This document shows, piece by piece, positions 42,565 to 50,614 of a DNA stretch of 64,000 nt. Position 1 is the first letter of the stretch. Each line of letters starts with the position of its first letter. A program made the translations under genes and the position numbers. A model generated the notes under the pieces. It was not told where the DNA came from. It searched no databases and was given only the letters and a program-made list of their open reading frames with translations. The stretch is from Thiobacillus denitrificans DSM 12475 (GTDB taxonomy: Bacteria > Pseudomonadota > Gammaproteobacteria > Burkholderiales > Thiobacillaceae). The stretch spans positions 1 through 64,000 of the forward strand of contig NZ_AQWL01000012.1 in the NCBI RefSeq assembly GCF_000376425.1, written 5' to 3'.

Positions 42565-42629
42565 ACGTTGCCTTTGGCACGTAGGGGCTTTCACATGAAG
42601 CCCGGGATGTACCCAGGCAGATAGGAGAT
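42565..42629 (+). promoter_or_regulatory. Structured leader of the 42635 gene (possible divergent copy I)
   Basis: Two hairpins stand before this gene: ACGTTGCC TTT GGCACGT (42565-42582, one bulge) and GGGCTT (42585-42590) / AAGCCC (42598-42603), followed by AGGAG. GGCACGTAGG resembles the core of the ssb leader (ACAACGTAG), but spacing to the ATG is longer (58 nt). Membership in the leader family is uncertain. Confidence 0.4.
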
Positions 42630-42634
42630 GAAAA

Positions 42635-42964
42635 ATGAACCCAATGAAAGTGCGATTTGCTGGCGCTGACTGTGTTGCCAGCTTTGACCGTTACACCAGC
42701 ACGATGAACGTGGCGATCCAGCTGTTCGACGCCGTGGACGGAGTGCCGGTCTGTACCGCGACGGTAAACGTCGATCCCTTGGAAGATGGGATGTGCGCGG
42801 TGAAGAACTGGAGCGAGAACGACGGGATGGAAGAAGCGTTGATCTCGGCAGGCATCATCGAGTCCGAGGTCTGCGACTACCAGCGTAGCGGCTATATCTC
42901 GGCCCCAGTCTACCGACTGACCGAAGCCGCGCGCGAGGCCGTCCAAGCTACTGTGCCGAGGTGA
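42635..42964 (+). CDS. DUF4313-like plasmid protein
   Basis: 109 residues. 'TMNVAIQLFDAVDGVPVCTA' followed by 'TVNVDP' and 'VKNWSENDGMEEALISAGII' match the pattern I associate with DUF4313, a family nearly confined to plasmids. Function unknown. Its gene is four bases from the next. Confidence 0.65.
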   Translation: MNPMKVRFAGADCVASFDRYTSTMNVAIQLFDAVDGVPVCTATVNVDPLEDGMCAVKNWSENDGMEEALISAGIIESEVCDYQRSGYISAPVYRLTEAAREAVQATVPR

Positions 42965-42967
42965 GTC

Positions 42968-43780
42968 ATGGCTAAAAACCTCAATGAGCAGCAGCGCAAG
43001 ATCCTGGTCGATGCTCTGGTCAACGATTACCTCGACAGCATGGACAACGACTCGGGTTACGCTGAGTACGTAGTCAGGCAGGGTTTTTCCGGGATCGAGC
43101 ACCGTTCCGACGATGATCTCATCGCTGACTGTCGCTCGGCCGGCCTGGAGCACGCCATTGATGAAGCCGGTTTGCTATTGAGCCGCTTTGTCGTGTCGTA
43201 TATCGACGGAAAGGACAGAAATGACGTGCTTTTTGTCGATTTCCAGGCAGAGGACTTGGATCATGCAGTTGAACAGTTCGGCTCCTGGGCCAGTTCTTTC
43301 GAGGGCGGCATGGAAATGTTGTACGGCATGCCCGGATGGGTGTACGACCTTCAGCCTGGCTCGCAGGTTGTGTGGCGAGACCCGGACGCCGGCAAGACCT
43401 CCGGGATCTACTCGGTAGTCGGGATCAACACCGACAGCGGCCGCGTCGAGAACAGGGATACCGTGATTCGGCTCAAGAACGACGCCGGTTCCGAAGCCGA
43501 AGCTCTGCCTCGCGAGCTATACAAACCACTGGACGAAACGCAGGAAAGCGTCGGGGTGGCCGCGACCAAGTTCGTTGTCCGAGTCGCCGACCTGAGGAAG
43601 TGGGGGCAGTTGGACCCGAATTCTGAGATAGGCGAACCGGGCGACGGTGCGTGGGATTCCCACACGACCCTGATGGACCTGATTGACGAAGCACGAGAGC
43701 TCATTGGCGTAACAAAAGCCGATCCGCCGCCTCCCGCCCAAACTGCCCCGATGCCCACGCTGGCAAAGGACGCAGGCTGA
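42968..43780 (+). CDS. Hypothetical protein
   Basis: 270 residues, acidic. The first part is helical. The middle 'GMPGWVYDLQPGSQVVWRDP' followed by 'SGIYSVVGINTDSGRV' looks like a small beta barrel. The C-terminus is Pro-rich (DPPPPAQTAPMP). It belongs to the same two-gene unit as the DUF4313-like gene, closed by the terminator at 43794. Not recognised. Confidence 0.55.
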   Translation: MAKNLNEQQRKILVDALVNDYLDSMDNDSGYAEYVVRQGFSGIEHRSDDDLIADCRSAGLEHAIDEAGLLLSRFVVSYIDGKDRNDVLFVDFQAEDLDHAVEQFGSWASSFEGGMEMLYGMPGWVYDLQPGSQVVWRDPDAGKTSGIYSVVGINTDSGRVENRDTVIRLKNDAGSEAEALPRELYKPLDETQESVGVAATKFVVRVADLRKWGQLDPNSEIGEPGDGAWDSHTTLMDLIDEARELIGVTKADPPPPAQTAPMPTLAKDAG

Positions 43781-43793
43781 GTTGATCCTCTCT

Positions 43794-43829
43794 AGCCCTC
43801 GGTTGCCATGTGCACTGAGGGCTTCTCTT
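43794..43829 (+). terminator. Terminator with GCCATGTGC loop
   Basis: AGCCCTC (43794-43800) / GAGGGCT (43817-43823), loop containing GCCATGTGC, followed by a T/C-rich tail. The terminator after the next gene (45569) has the same nine bases in its loop. Confidence 0.6.
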
Positions 43830-43845
43830 ATTGTGGGTTGTTGGT

Positions 43846-43902
43846 CAAATCAAAGGGCAAGGCTTGTAGCTGACCCATTCGGGCGGCGGCTATTGCTAGG
43901 AG
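43846..43902 (+). promoter_or_regulatory. Conserved 5' leader, copy F (before GHKL gene)
   Basis: GTCAAATCAAAGG, core GCAAGGCTTG at 43857. A short hairpin CCC ATTC GGG (43874-43883) and GGCGGCTATTGC follow, then AGGAG at 43898-43902. The order and the GGCG..TAT(T)GC..AGGAG block match copies E and G with insertions of a few bases. Core to ATG is 52 nt. Confidence 0.5.
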
Positions 43903-43908
43903 ATCTCT

Positions 43909-45564
43909 ATGCAAGCAGTGAAAGAAATTACCCTTGAAGTAAACGAAAAAAACCTCATGAAGAGTCTGCGCTTCGCGTTCACCACGAACACCACGCTTTT
44001 CAAAGAGCTGATGCAGAACGGCGACAGGGCCGGCGCCTCGGAAATCCGTATTGCCCTCGAATCTGATGGCGATAACACCATGGTTGCGGTCATCGAGGAC
44101 AATGGTTGCGGGATCGACGACTTGAGCCTTCTGCTGTCGGTCGCCGTAAGCGGATGGTCCGATGAGGTCATGCAGCACCGTTCCCCGTATGGCCTTGGCT
44201 TCCTGGCGGCGCTTTATGCGACTGAGACCATCGAGGTCGAGTCGCGCGGCTTCAAGGCGGCGTTCGATTCGCAGGCTGCGCTGGCATTCCAGCCGGTCCT
44301 CGTTGAACCGCACGCTGAAAGCGCAAATAAACCTGGCACACGACTCGTTCTTCATGGGCTGAAGCTTGGACTCGGCGAAGCGCGTGGCGCGATCCAGCGC
44401 TTTGCAAAGGGATTCCCGGCTCAAGTGATTCTGGATGGCGCTGAAGTCGAGCGTTGTTACGCCTTGGACGCGGCAGACCGGATTTTCGTGCAAACACCGA
44501 TTGGCCTCGTTTCGATGCCTTGTCTTGAAACTGGCTATACGCACGAAAGCACGGTTTGCTACTTGCAGGGGTTCTTCATTTACTCAAGCTCCAGCCATTT
44601 CGACGGCAGATCTCCCACAGTGATCCACCTCGACCCGGAGAAATTCGCTGCACGGATGCCGGACAGGGACGTGCTAGTCGACCAGCACGACCGCGTGAAG
44701 GAGATCGAGAAAGTGTTGTCCTCGCTCTGGCGCGAAACGCTCATCCAAAAGAAGGTTGAAATGCCGGCGACGGAGTTCCTCGACCATTACCATGCGGCCA
44801 TCCAGATGTACGGGGAGGAACTTGCCAACGACATCCCGTTGTTGTCACGGCATAACGTGGAAGTTTTCACGGAAATGCCGTTCATGACGCACGACTGGGA
44901 CGATTTCACCGGACATCCCAAGGAACACATCACGAAGGAAGCTGTAGAGCGTGGCAGGGTGCTCTTGGTTGGGATCGAAGACGGTATCGAGGATGACGTC
45001 TCCGCCTGGAACTACGCTTGGCGTCGCAAAGCAGTTGTTGTGCCATCGTATCTGCATGACGGCCATTGGGCCAATCCGTATGTTCTCCGGATTGCTTCAA
45101 TGAAAACCGATGCCGTGATTCGTGGGGAATACGCCCGTGGCCGGATGAGCGGGGCCTATGTCTACAGCGAGGTCGTGCTCTGCGAGGATTTCGTTCTCAA
45201 AGCGGAGGACGAAGACGGCAACAGCCTGGACGTGCAGATCATCGATGACGAAATCATGTTCGCCGGCAATGTTTTTTTAGTCCCCAGGAATGCCAAGTCG
45301 TCTGGCTGGGCGGTTCGTCAGGCTTCCAACTTCGAGAATGAGCATGATGAATTCCTCGAAGATAAGCAGGATGCCGACGATACTGAACTTCTCCGGAAGA
45401 TTCAGGAGTTGCGCGGTCTGCCGCCTGCTGAAGTGCTCCAAGGCCTCATCGCGGAGCACTACTGGAAACTGGAGAACTACCCGTCCTTGATCGGAAAGAC
45501 CTTTACGATTGCCGTTGATATTGATGGCAAGTTCGAGGTCGCCGAGTTTTCCCTTAAGCAGTAA
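43909..45564 (+). CDS. GHKL-type (HSP90/histidine-kinase fold) ATPase
   Basis: 551 residues. The first 130 carry the Bergerat fold: N box 'KELMQNGDRAGASEI' (Glu 33, Asn 37, Asp 39), G1 box DNGCGID (64-70) and G2 box SPYGLGFLAAL (92-102). No kinase dimerisation His box, TOPRIM or MutL motif follows. The remaining 400 residues are unassigned, and the C-terminus is acidic. It could be a chaperone-like or DNA-gating ATPase. A conserved leader precedes it and a terminator closes it, so it forms a single-gene unit. Confidence 0.8.
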   Translation: MQAVKEITLEVNEKNLMKSLRFAFTTNTTLFKELMQNGDRAGASEIRIALESDGDNTMVAVIEDNGCGIDDLSLLLSVAVSGWSDEVMQHRSPYGLGFLAALYATETIEVESRGFKAAFDSQAALAFQPVLVEPHAESANKPGTRLVLHGLKLGLGEARGAIQRFAKGFPAQVILDGAEVERCYALDAADRIFVQTPIGLVSMPCLETGYTHESTVCYLQGFFIYSSSSHFDGRSPTVIHLDPEKFAARMPDRDVLVDQHDRVKEIEKVLSSLWRETLIQKKVEMPATEFLDHYHAAIQMYGEELANDIPLLSRHNVEVFTEMPFMTHDWDDFTGHPKEHITKEAVERGRVLLVGIEDGIEDDVSAWNYAWRRKAVVVPSYLHDGHWANPYVLRIASMKTDAVIRGEYARGRMSGAYVYSEVVLCEDFVLKAEDEDGNSLDVQIIDDEIMFAGNVFLVPRNAKSSGWAVRQASNFENEHDEFLEDKQDADDTELLRKIQELRGLPPAEVLQGLIAEHYWKLENYPSLIGKTFTIAVDIDGKFEVAEFSLKQ

Positions 45565-45568
45565 CCCC

Positions 45569-45607
45569 AACCCCTGTGTCGCCATGTGCGCCAGGGGTTA
45601 TTTTTTG
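45569..45607 (+). terminator. Rho-independent terminator
   Basis: AACCCCTG (45569-45576) / CAGGGGTT (45592-45599), loop containing GCCATGTGC, then ATTTTTT. Confidence 0.88.
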
Positions 45608-45690
45608 CCCAAAAAGCGGCCGATTTTCACTCTTCGGATCAAGGGGTCGAATTGGTATCTTGTCAGGGTCCCATTACCTGCGAACCCAAC

Positions 45691-46188
45691 ATGAAAAAGC
45701 TCTCGAAGCTGAAACAGGCCAAGCGCTTGCTGGCTGACATCACCGCCCCGGCGGATCCAGACGTGTTCATCGAAATGCTCGATGTGTTCCGGGAGGCCAC
45801 CGGGACAAACGGCGCTGTCGAGGGCCAAATTAACCTTGACCAGGTGGGGAGCATCGGGGAGGGCGGGAAGGTGCCCGATACGCCGCTGAATCGCGGAATG
45901 GCGGGTGTGTATGCGGCCTTGGTTGAACGCGACGTAAAGGCTCCGACTGGCTATCTGGTACGTCTGGGGGCCTTGTCTCAACTCTTTGTCAGCCCGGAGA
46001 TTGTCGAGCGGTACGTGGTCGACGGTGGCGAGAATGGGGAGCCGAACGTCAACCCCGTGCTGCTCAAAGCCGCCGCGGTCGCTCGGTTCTCGGTTGCACC
46101 CAAGAAGTTCGGTTTCGTTATCGAGGATGTGCTCGAAAAAGCGGCCAATCTGGAGTCCTTGGAAGAAGACAGCCAGGAGGCGGCGTGA
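45691..46188 (+). CDS. Hypothetical protein
   Basis: 165 residues from ATG 45691, beginning with a Lys-rich helix (MKKLSKLKQAKRLLAD). The body has 'TPLNRGMAGVYAALVERDVK' and ends acidic (SLEEDSQEAA). The ATG lacks a good ribosome-binding site. No family known to me. Confidence 0.5.
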   Translation: MKKLSKLKQAKRLLADITAPADPDVFIEMLDVFREATGTNGAVEGQINLDQVGSIGEGGKVPDTPLNRGMAGVYAALVERDVKAPTGYLVRLGALSQLFVSPEIVERYVVDGGENGEPNVNPVLLKAAAVARFSVAPKKFGFVIEDVLEKAANLESLEEDSQEAA

Positions 46189-46296
46189 AAAACCATGCCT
46201 TTTTCGAGTGATCCGCCAAACCCTGCGGCTGAACCGTTATCAGCGGCCGTTACGCAACCTGTCAGTCAGTAAATGTTAGACCACGAGGGTAAACGA

Positions 46297-46725
46297 ATGG
46301 CAACCCGAGCCAACCGCGCCAAAAAGCCCACCGCCTTGAAAACTGCGGTCCAGGAATACATGAACGAGTCTCATCTGGAGGAATTCAAGGCAAGCCTCTT
46401 GCAGATGCGCCAGAAGTGCTTGATGGACATAGAGAACGCAAATGAGGGTGGCAACGAAGAACTGTCGCCGGCTCCGGACAATGCAGACCGCTCCGACCAG
46501 CGTATGGAGATCGAGAACCGTGCGCGCAACATAGAACGTCTGGTTAACTTGAAGCGAGAAATCGAAGCCGCACTTCGCCGCATTGAAGGAGGCGAATTCG
46601 GCTATTGCGAGGAGTCGGGAGATGAAATCGGCTTGGACCGACTGCGTGCCAATCCGCTGGCTCGCTACTCCTTCGAGGCGCAAAGCCGCCTGGAACACCT
46701 TGGGAAGCTTCGGGCTGCAGCATGA
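46297..46725 (+). CDS. DksA/TraR-family protein lacking the zinc cysteines
   Basis: 142 residues. A coiled-coil (about 25-100) has the tip 'APDNADRSDQRMEIE', keeping the two Asp of the DksA tip but with Ser for the usual Ala. The globular end reads 'GEFGYCEESGDEIGLDRL' and 'ARYSFEAQSR', where the four zinc Cys become Cys, Ser, Ser, Ala. Zinc-free DksA paralogues exist in pseudomonads and work under zinc limitation. DksA-like proteins bind RNA polymerase and change promoter choice. The start could be 24 bases earlier. It is coupled to the SDR gene by ATGA. Confidence 0.85.
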   Translation: MATRANRAKKPTALKTAVQEYMNESHLEEFKASLLQMRQKCLMDIENANEGGNEELSPAPDNADRSDQRMEIENRARNIERLVNLKREIEAALRRIEGGEFGYCEESGDEIGLDRLRANPLARYSFEAQSRLEHLGKLRAAA

Positions 46726-47573
46726 GCAGTGTCAAGCAGAGCGTCCTCATCACCGGCTGCTCCTCCGGAATCGGTCTGGAAACGGCCAAGGCGCTTGCCG
46801 CCCGCGGTTGGCGTGTGTTTGCCACCGCGCGCTCGGCAAAAGACGTCGACGAGCTGGCGCACGCGGCATTCGAGACCCTGCAGCTCGACATGGCTGACAG
46901 CGAGAGCATCCGCAATGCGGTAGCCGACGTGTTGGATCGTACTGGTGGCACGCTCGATGCCCTATTCAACAACGCCGGTTACGGCCAAATCGGGGCCGTT
47001 GAGGATCTCACGCGCGACGCGCTGCGCGAGCAGTTCGAGACCAACCTGTTCGGCGCAATCGAACTCACCAATCTCGTGATTCCCATCATGCGGCGCCAGG
47101 GCCACGGCCGCATCGTCTTCAACAGTTCCGTGCTGGGCTATGCCGCCTTTCCCTATAGAGGGGCCTATGTGGCCTCGAAGTTTGCGATGGAGGGTATTTG
47201 CGACACCTTGCGGCAGGAAATGGCCTGCACAGGTATCGTCGTGAGCCTCGTTGAGCCCGGACCAATCGTCTCCCGTTTTCGGGAGAATTGCCTGCCCCCA
47301 TTCAAGCGGCATATCGGCTGGCAAACCAGCGTCCACAGCAAACAGTACGAAGCCCAGCTCGCACGGTTGAACAAGCCCGGCCCGGCTGCACCGTTCACGC
47401 TACCGGCCTCTGCGGTGGTGAGGGTCGTCATCCATGCCCTGGAATCGGGTCGTCCGCGACCCCGCTACCAGGTCACTTTCCCGGCCATCCTCTTCTGGTG
47501 GATCAAGCGCTTCCTGCCCGTCCGTGCCATGGATTGTCTGCTAAGCAAGGCGTCAGGTACCGGAACCAAGTGA
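46722..47573 (+). CDS. SDR-family oxidoreductase
   Basis: 283 residues. Classical short-chain dehydrogenase motifs: TGCSSGIG (cofactor loop, about 11-18), NNAGYGQ (about 84), and the catalytic Ser of 'VFNSSVLGYAAFPYRGAY' with the YVASK dyad. The basic residue pattern after the second strand (ATARS) suggests NADP. The C-terminal extension with 'YQVTFPAILFWWIKRFLP' is like retinol/17-beta-type SDRs. Substrate unknown. Metabolic cargo paired with the DksA variant. Confidence 0.88.
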   Translation: MSSVKQSVLITGCSSGIGLETAKALAARGWRVFATARSAKDVDELAHAAFETLQLDMADSESIRNAVADVLDRTGGTLDALFNNAGYGQIGAVEDLTRDALREQFETNLFGAIELTNLVIPIMRRQGHGRIVFNSSVLGYAAFPYRGAYVASKFAMEGICDTLRQEMACTGIVVSLVEPGPIVSRFRENCLPPFKRHIGWQTSVHSKQYEAQLARLNKPGPAAPFTLPASAVVRVVIHALESGRPRPRYQVTFPAILFWWIKRFLPVRAMDCLLSKASGTGTK

Positions 47574-47620
47574 AAATGACGCGCTACTGGGCTGAGCATT
47601 TCTGACGTGAGGAGACTGCC

Positions 47621-47797
47621 ATGGCACGAAATGTCACGGCGGCTGTTCTCGGCCTTCCCGCCATCACCCGCCGGCACACAGCAGGGGCCGACGCCATCCT
47701 CGCTGAAACCGCACGCGGAAGCTCGATCCTTGAATCCGTCCGTTGGCACATCCGCGACCTTCCGCAAACGCTCCAGGTGACTTCGCCCCACGGCTAA
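47621..47797 (+). CDS. 58-residue hypothetical protein
   Basis: GAGGAG stands upstream of an ATG opening 58 codons, MARNVTAAVLGLPAITRR..., ending TSPHG. It lies 47 bases after the SDR gene and ends just before the convergent rep gene. Amphipathic helices only. It could be the stub of a longer gene truncated by rearrangement at the rep boundary. Confidence 0.4.
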   Translation: MARNVTAAVLGLPAITRRHTAGADAILAETARGSSILESVRWHIRDLPQTLQVTSPHG

Positions 47798-47812
47798 AGC
47801 TCGAGAGGCGTA

Positions 47813-49435
47813 TCAAGTGACTTGGTGAAGCTGCCATGCCATCCAGGACTGGAAATCCCTGTCCTTGGCTTCCGGAAGGAAACTGGCATGCAACTCTGGT
47901 CGCGCTTCCGCAAGCCACTGGCAGAACAGAATGAAATACATCCCGTCCAGCTTTCCCGGCTTGAACATTATGCGGTCCTGCGGTCGTGCGGCAAGATGGT
48001 CCTCCATGAGCTTGTCACGCTCCTCCGGGGGCATTGCTTGAATCGCCGGGGTGAGAATGCCGCGCTGGTGCGCTGCAAACCTCTCCTGCAGGGTTCGCAT
48101 TCGCTGTTCTTCGATCTCCTGCTGCTTCTTCTTTGCCGCCTCCTCGAGAAGTCTGGCGTCTTCCGCTTCGCTTTGCTCCTCGCCTTTGGCAATGTTGGCC
48201 AATATGCCACGGAAGAACGCTACCCTCGAATAGACCCTCGAGCCCTTGTTGCGTAGACGGCTCTCCGCTATCGGCAGTCGTTTTAGCGCTTCGGCGACCT
48301 GGTCGTAAGGATACAGCTGGCTCAAATTTGAAATCTCCTGCTCGGGGAAGCCGATGTCTTCGAGCAGTTTGAGCGACTCAGGCGGCCAGCCAAGCGGGAA
48401 ATCAAACCCTTTCTGCAATTTAGGCACGAACTTGAATCGAAGGCGAACTACCCGGCGGCCGGACTTTTCTTCCTTGAACTCCACGGTGTGGTTGAGCGCT
48501 GGGTGCGCGTTCAGAATTTCCAGCCCTGGTACCAGATACCGACGCTTGAAATCCTTGTAGTCGCTCACTTTCTTGGCGCCTTTTTGGTCGACTTGCACAA
48601 ATCGGCTCGGTCCGATGATGAGGTCGATCCAGGTCGCCAGGTCCAGCGCGGGCGTTACTTTCGCCGACGTGCCTATGTAACGCCAGATGTTCTGGTACAG
48701 GCCGAAGGCGGCTTCTTGGCCAGGACCACTGTCGCGCCCAATTCCGCTCAGCACCGTCCACGAGAGGTTTGCCCACATGTTCGGCTCAAGAAACCAGAGC
48801 AGAATTTCAGGTTCGAACGCGAAGCGCGTGTAGCCAAGCTTCTCACCCACACCCTTGTCTCGCCTGATCAGGAAGGGGGCGACCGACTCATATTGGACCG
48901 TCCCATCTTCGCCGAGCACGTTCCACGCAAAACGGAAGCCGACCAGCTCGGCCAAGGTTTCGTGAATGCGTTCCATGTTCGAAGCGCTCAATCCAGCAAG
49001 CCTTGCCAATTCCTTGGTACGAATCTCGAACAGGGGGGTTGCACGGTCTTCTCGGACCTTTCGCACTAGCGCCTGCGCCTGCTCTTTCCTCCTCGATCGG
49101 AGGTCCAATTGAACGGCCAGCGGCAGGGCCTCAAGGAGCTTGCGCGCGGAGAGCTTCAGGGAGACGTCCCGTCGTTCGGGTATGGAATGGATGGCGGCGA
49201 CTGGCTTGCGGTAGAGATTGATTGCCTCCGGCAACAGGAGTTCGTCGGAGTGAAACAGGTTTTCTTGCTTGCCGCGGGTTTTTGGCTCGTCGGCCAAGAT
49301 CTCGAAATGATCGCGCAACTCGTCTTCTTCGGTCACAACCTTCAGCAATTCAGGCATTGGCTGATCCGTCGTGGCCTCGTTTTCGGTAGACTGTACCGGC
49401 GATGTCCTAGGCTGTTTTGTCTTGTCGCGATTCAT
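47813..49435 (-). CDS. Plasmid replication initiator, Rep_3 type
   Basis: 540 residues. A disordered N-terminus is followed by two winged-helix domains: 'VSLKLSARKLLEALPLAVQL' and 'IRTKELARLAGLSASNMERI', then 'LWFLEPNMWANLSWTVLSGI' and 'KVSDYKDFKRRYLVPGLEIL'. This is the Rep_3/RepA plan. The C-terminus adds a Gln/Glu-rich coiled coil (KKKQQEIEEQRMRTLQERFA) and a final helical part, making it longer than usual (about 300-400). Iterons lie immediately upstream of its start, and inverted half-iterons overlap its promoter region, so autoregulation is likely. Confidence 0.85.
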   Translation of the reverse strand: MNRDKTKQPRTSPVQSTENEATTDQPMPELLKVVTEEDELRDHFEILADEPKTRGKQENLFHSDELLLPEAINLYRKPVAAIHSIPERRDVSLKLSARKLLEALPLAVQLDLRSRRKEQAQALVRKVREDRATPLFEIRTKELARLAGLSASNMERIHETLAELVGFRFAWNVLGEDGTVQYESVAPFLIRRDKGVGEKLGYTRFAFEPEILLWFLEPNMWANLSWTVLSGIGRDSGPGQEAAFGLYQNIWRYIGTSAKVTPALDLATWIDLIIGPSRFVQVDQKGAKKVSDYKDFKRRYLVPGLEILNAHPALNHTVEFKEEKSGRRVVRLRFKFVPKLQKGFDFPLGWPPESLKLLEDIGFPEQEISNLSQLYPYDQVAEALKRLPIAESRLRNKGSRVYSRVAFFRGILANIAKGEEQSEAEDARLLEEAAKKKQQEIEEQRMRTLQERFAAHQRGILTPAIQAMPPEERDKLMEDHLAARPQDRIMFKPGKLDGMYFILFCQWLAEARPELHASFLPEAKDRDFQSWMAWQLHQVT

Positions 49436-49453
49436 TGCCTTATCTGTCGGTGT

Positions 49454-49504
49454 GGTGGCATCACAACTAAACTTGACGCCATCATAGCACTTGCCATGGT
49501 GGCA
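49454..49504. promoter_or_regulatory. Inverted half-iterons in the rep promoter region
   Basis: GGTGGCA at 49454-49460 and TGGTGGCAG at 49497-49505 are reverse complements of the GCCACC core of the iterons. Opposite-facing half-sites next to the initiator gene are the usual operators for Rep autorepression. Confidence 0.45.
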
Positions 49505-49547
49505 GCAGGTGTCTTTCGTGTGCCATCAAAGCACTGAGGTTATGCCA

Positions 49548-49668
49548 AAACGCCACCTTGCGCAGATTTGCCACCTCACTCTGCAGAACCGCCACCTTGC
49601 CCATGCAAAACAGCCACTTTGGCGCGCAAATACGCCACCGTGGCCATGCCGAAACGCCACCACATGGC
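49548..49668. repeat. Iteron array, candidate oriV
   Basis: GCCAC cores stand at 49552, 49570, 49591, 49613, 49634 and 49656. Spacings are 18, 21, 22, 21 and 22 bases, so successive sites face the same side of the helix. The consensus is about AAACGCCACC. An AT-rich tract (49669-49700, with TTATAAATCATTGTTTAT) follows as a possible melting region. I found no clear DnaA box here. The array lies directly upstream of rep. Confidence 0.8.
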
Positions 49669-49809
49669 TTATAAATCATTGTTTATATTGAATAATGATG
49701 GGTTGAAACTCTTGGGAGTGTTTCGTAACTCTACAAACAGTCGTTGTTGTTTAGTTCAAAATGAGCCAGTTCAAACCCCCAGCGCTCTGGTTGAATGGTG
49801 GCTTTTTTG

Positions 49810-49916
49810 CATACGTTAGGCGTATGTGGGTGGTAAAAGTGGCGTATTGGCATACGTAATAGGTATGTACGGTAATCAACGAGGGCGTGCATACGAAATC
49901 TGTGCACATGGGTATG
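49810..49916. repeat. Three CATAC/GTATG inverted repeats (operator or centromere)
   Basis: CATAC-7-GTATG at 49810-49826 and 49851-49867, and CATAC-17-GTATG at 49890-49916. The third spacer is longer by ten bases, about one helical turn, so arm faces are preserved. Centres are 41 and 44 bases apart. They precede the gene at 49938 and are probably bound by its product or by the partition proteins downstream. Confidence 0.6.
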
Positions 49917-49937
49917 TGAGTCGGTAAACTACTGGGC

Positions 49938-50417
49938 ATGGCCGAGATAAAGGACCCACGCGGAAAGCTTCTCCTGGGAGAGGCGGTCAGGCTGCTCGTG
50001 CAGTCCGGAGTCTCTGGCGTGGCGATCACCGACTTCATTAATGAATATTCCGAAGTTGTCCAAAGCAGCCTAGTCGAACAACAGGCGCCCATCAGCGACC
50101 TCAAGGCTCAAATGAAAGAGGCGGTTAGAGAGGTGCTGCATGAACTCGCGCCACCTTCCAGAAGGGCAGGCGCTGAAAAGCGAAAACGTGTCCCGGTAGT
50201 TGTCGACGGCCTGAGAACCTCTCTCTCACTGCACGCCAGCCTGCTTTCAAAGACTGAGGACACGCTTGGCACCAGCAAACAGGCGCGTCTTCTGCTCAAC
50301 GAGCTCGCAAATTCCAAGCCGGCTGACCATCCCAATCGTTCCGCCTGGGTCGAGGAGCAGCTGAGGCACCATTTGACGCTGATCAAGGCCGAGGCCGCCA
50401 TTAAGACGGCGCACTAG
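49938..50417 (+). CDS. Hypothetical protein, possible plasmid regulator
   Basis: 159 residues. N-terminal helices 'KLLLGEAVRLLVQSGVSG' and 'AITDFINEYSEVVQSSLVEQ' could form a DNA-binding element. A basic linker (SRRAGAEKRKR) and a helical C-terminus follow. Its position behind three inverted repeats and upstream of a parA operon suggests a copy-number or partition regulator. Not recognised. Confidence 0.5.
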   Translation: MAEIKDPRGKLLLGEAVRLLVQSGVSGVAITDFINEYSEVVQSSLVEQQAPISDLKAQMKEAVREVLHELAPPSRRAGAEKRKRVPVVVDGLRTSLSLHASLLSKTEDTLGTSKQARLLLNELANSKPADHPNRSAWVEEQLRHHLTLIKAEAAIKTAH

Positions 50418-50425
50418 AGGGGCCG

Positions 50426-50478
50426 GGCCATAGATTGCCCGTTTAGCAGGGCTACCGGGCCCCAATCTGGCCTTTTTT
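50426..50478 (+). terminator. Terminator
   Basis: GGCCATAGATTG (50426-50437) pairs with CAATCTGGCC (50463-50472) with a two-base bulge, and six T follow. It separates the regulator candidate from the second partition operon. Confidence 0.65.
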
Positions 50479-50512
50479 GTTGTCCGAGACCCAGAAGGTT
50501 TTACTCCATTCC

Positions 50513-50589
50513 TCATTTACTCATATCAATTGATCATTTGATGTTGAGTAATGCATCATTTGCGCTTATCATTTACTCACATCAATTGA
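50513..50589. repeat. 21-bp direct repeats upstream of the second parA
   Basis: The 21-mer opening TCATTTACTCA and ending ATCAATTGA occurs at 50513-50533 and 50569-50589 (one difference). Additional GAGTAAT copies lie at 50545-50551, 50587-50593 and 50609-50613. They lie in an AT-rich region right before the small parA, as the centromeres of ParF/ParG-type systems do. The motif returns at 51259-51271 and in the tandem repeats at 34982-35045. Confidence 0.65.
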
Positions 50590-50614
50590 GTAATTTCTCA
50601 AAAGGGGTGAGTAA

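Noticed and set aside
46254-46297. GCAACC upstream of the DksA gene as another leader copy
   Set aside because: No hairpin or matching AGGAG block follows, and the spacing is 43 nt.
49548-49668. Regularly spaced repeats considered as a CRISPR array
   Set aside because: Repeat cores are only about 10 bp with 21-22 bp period and sit at a rep gene; they are iterons.
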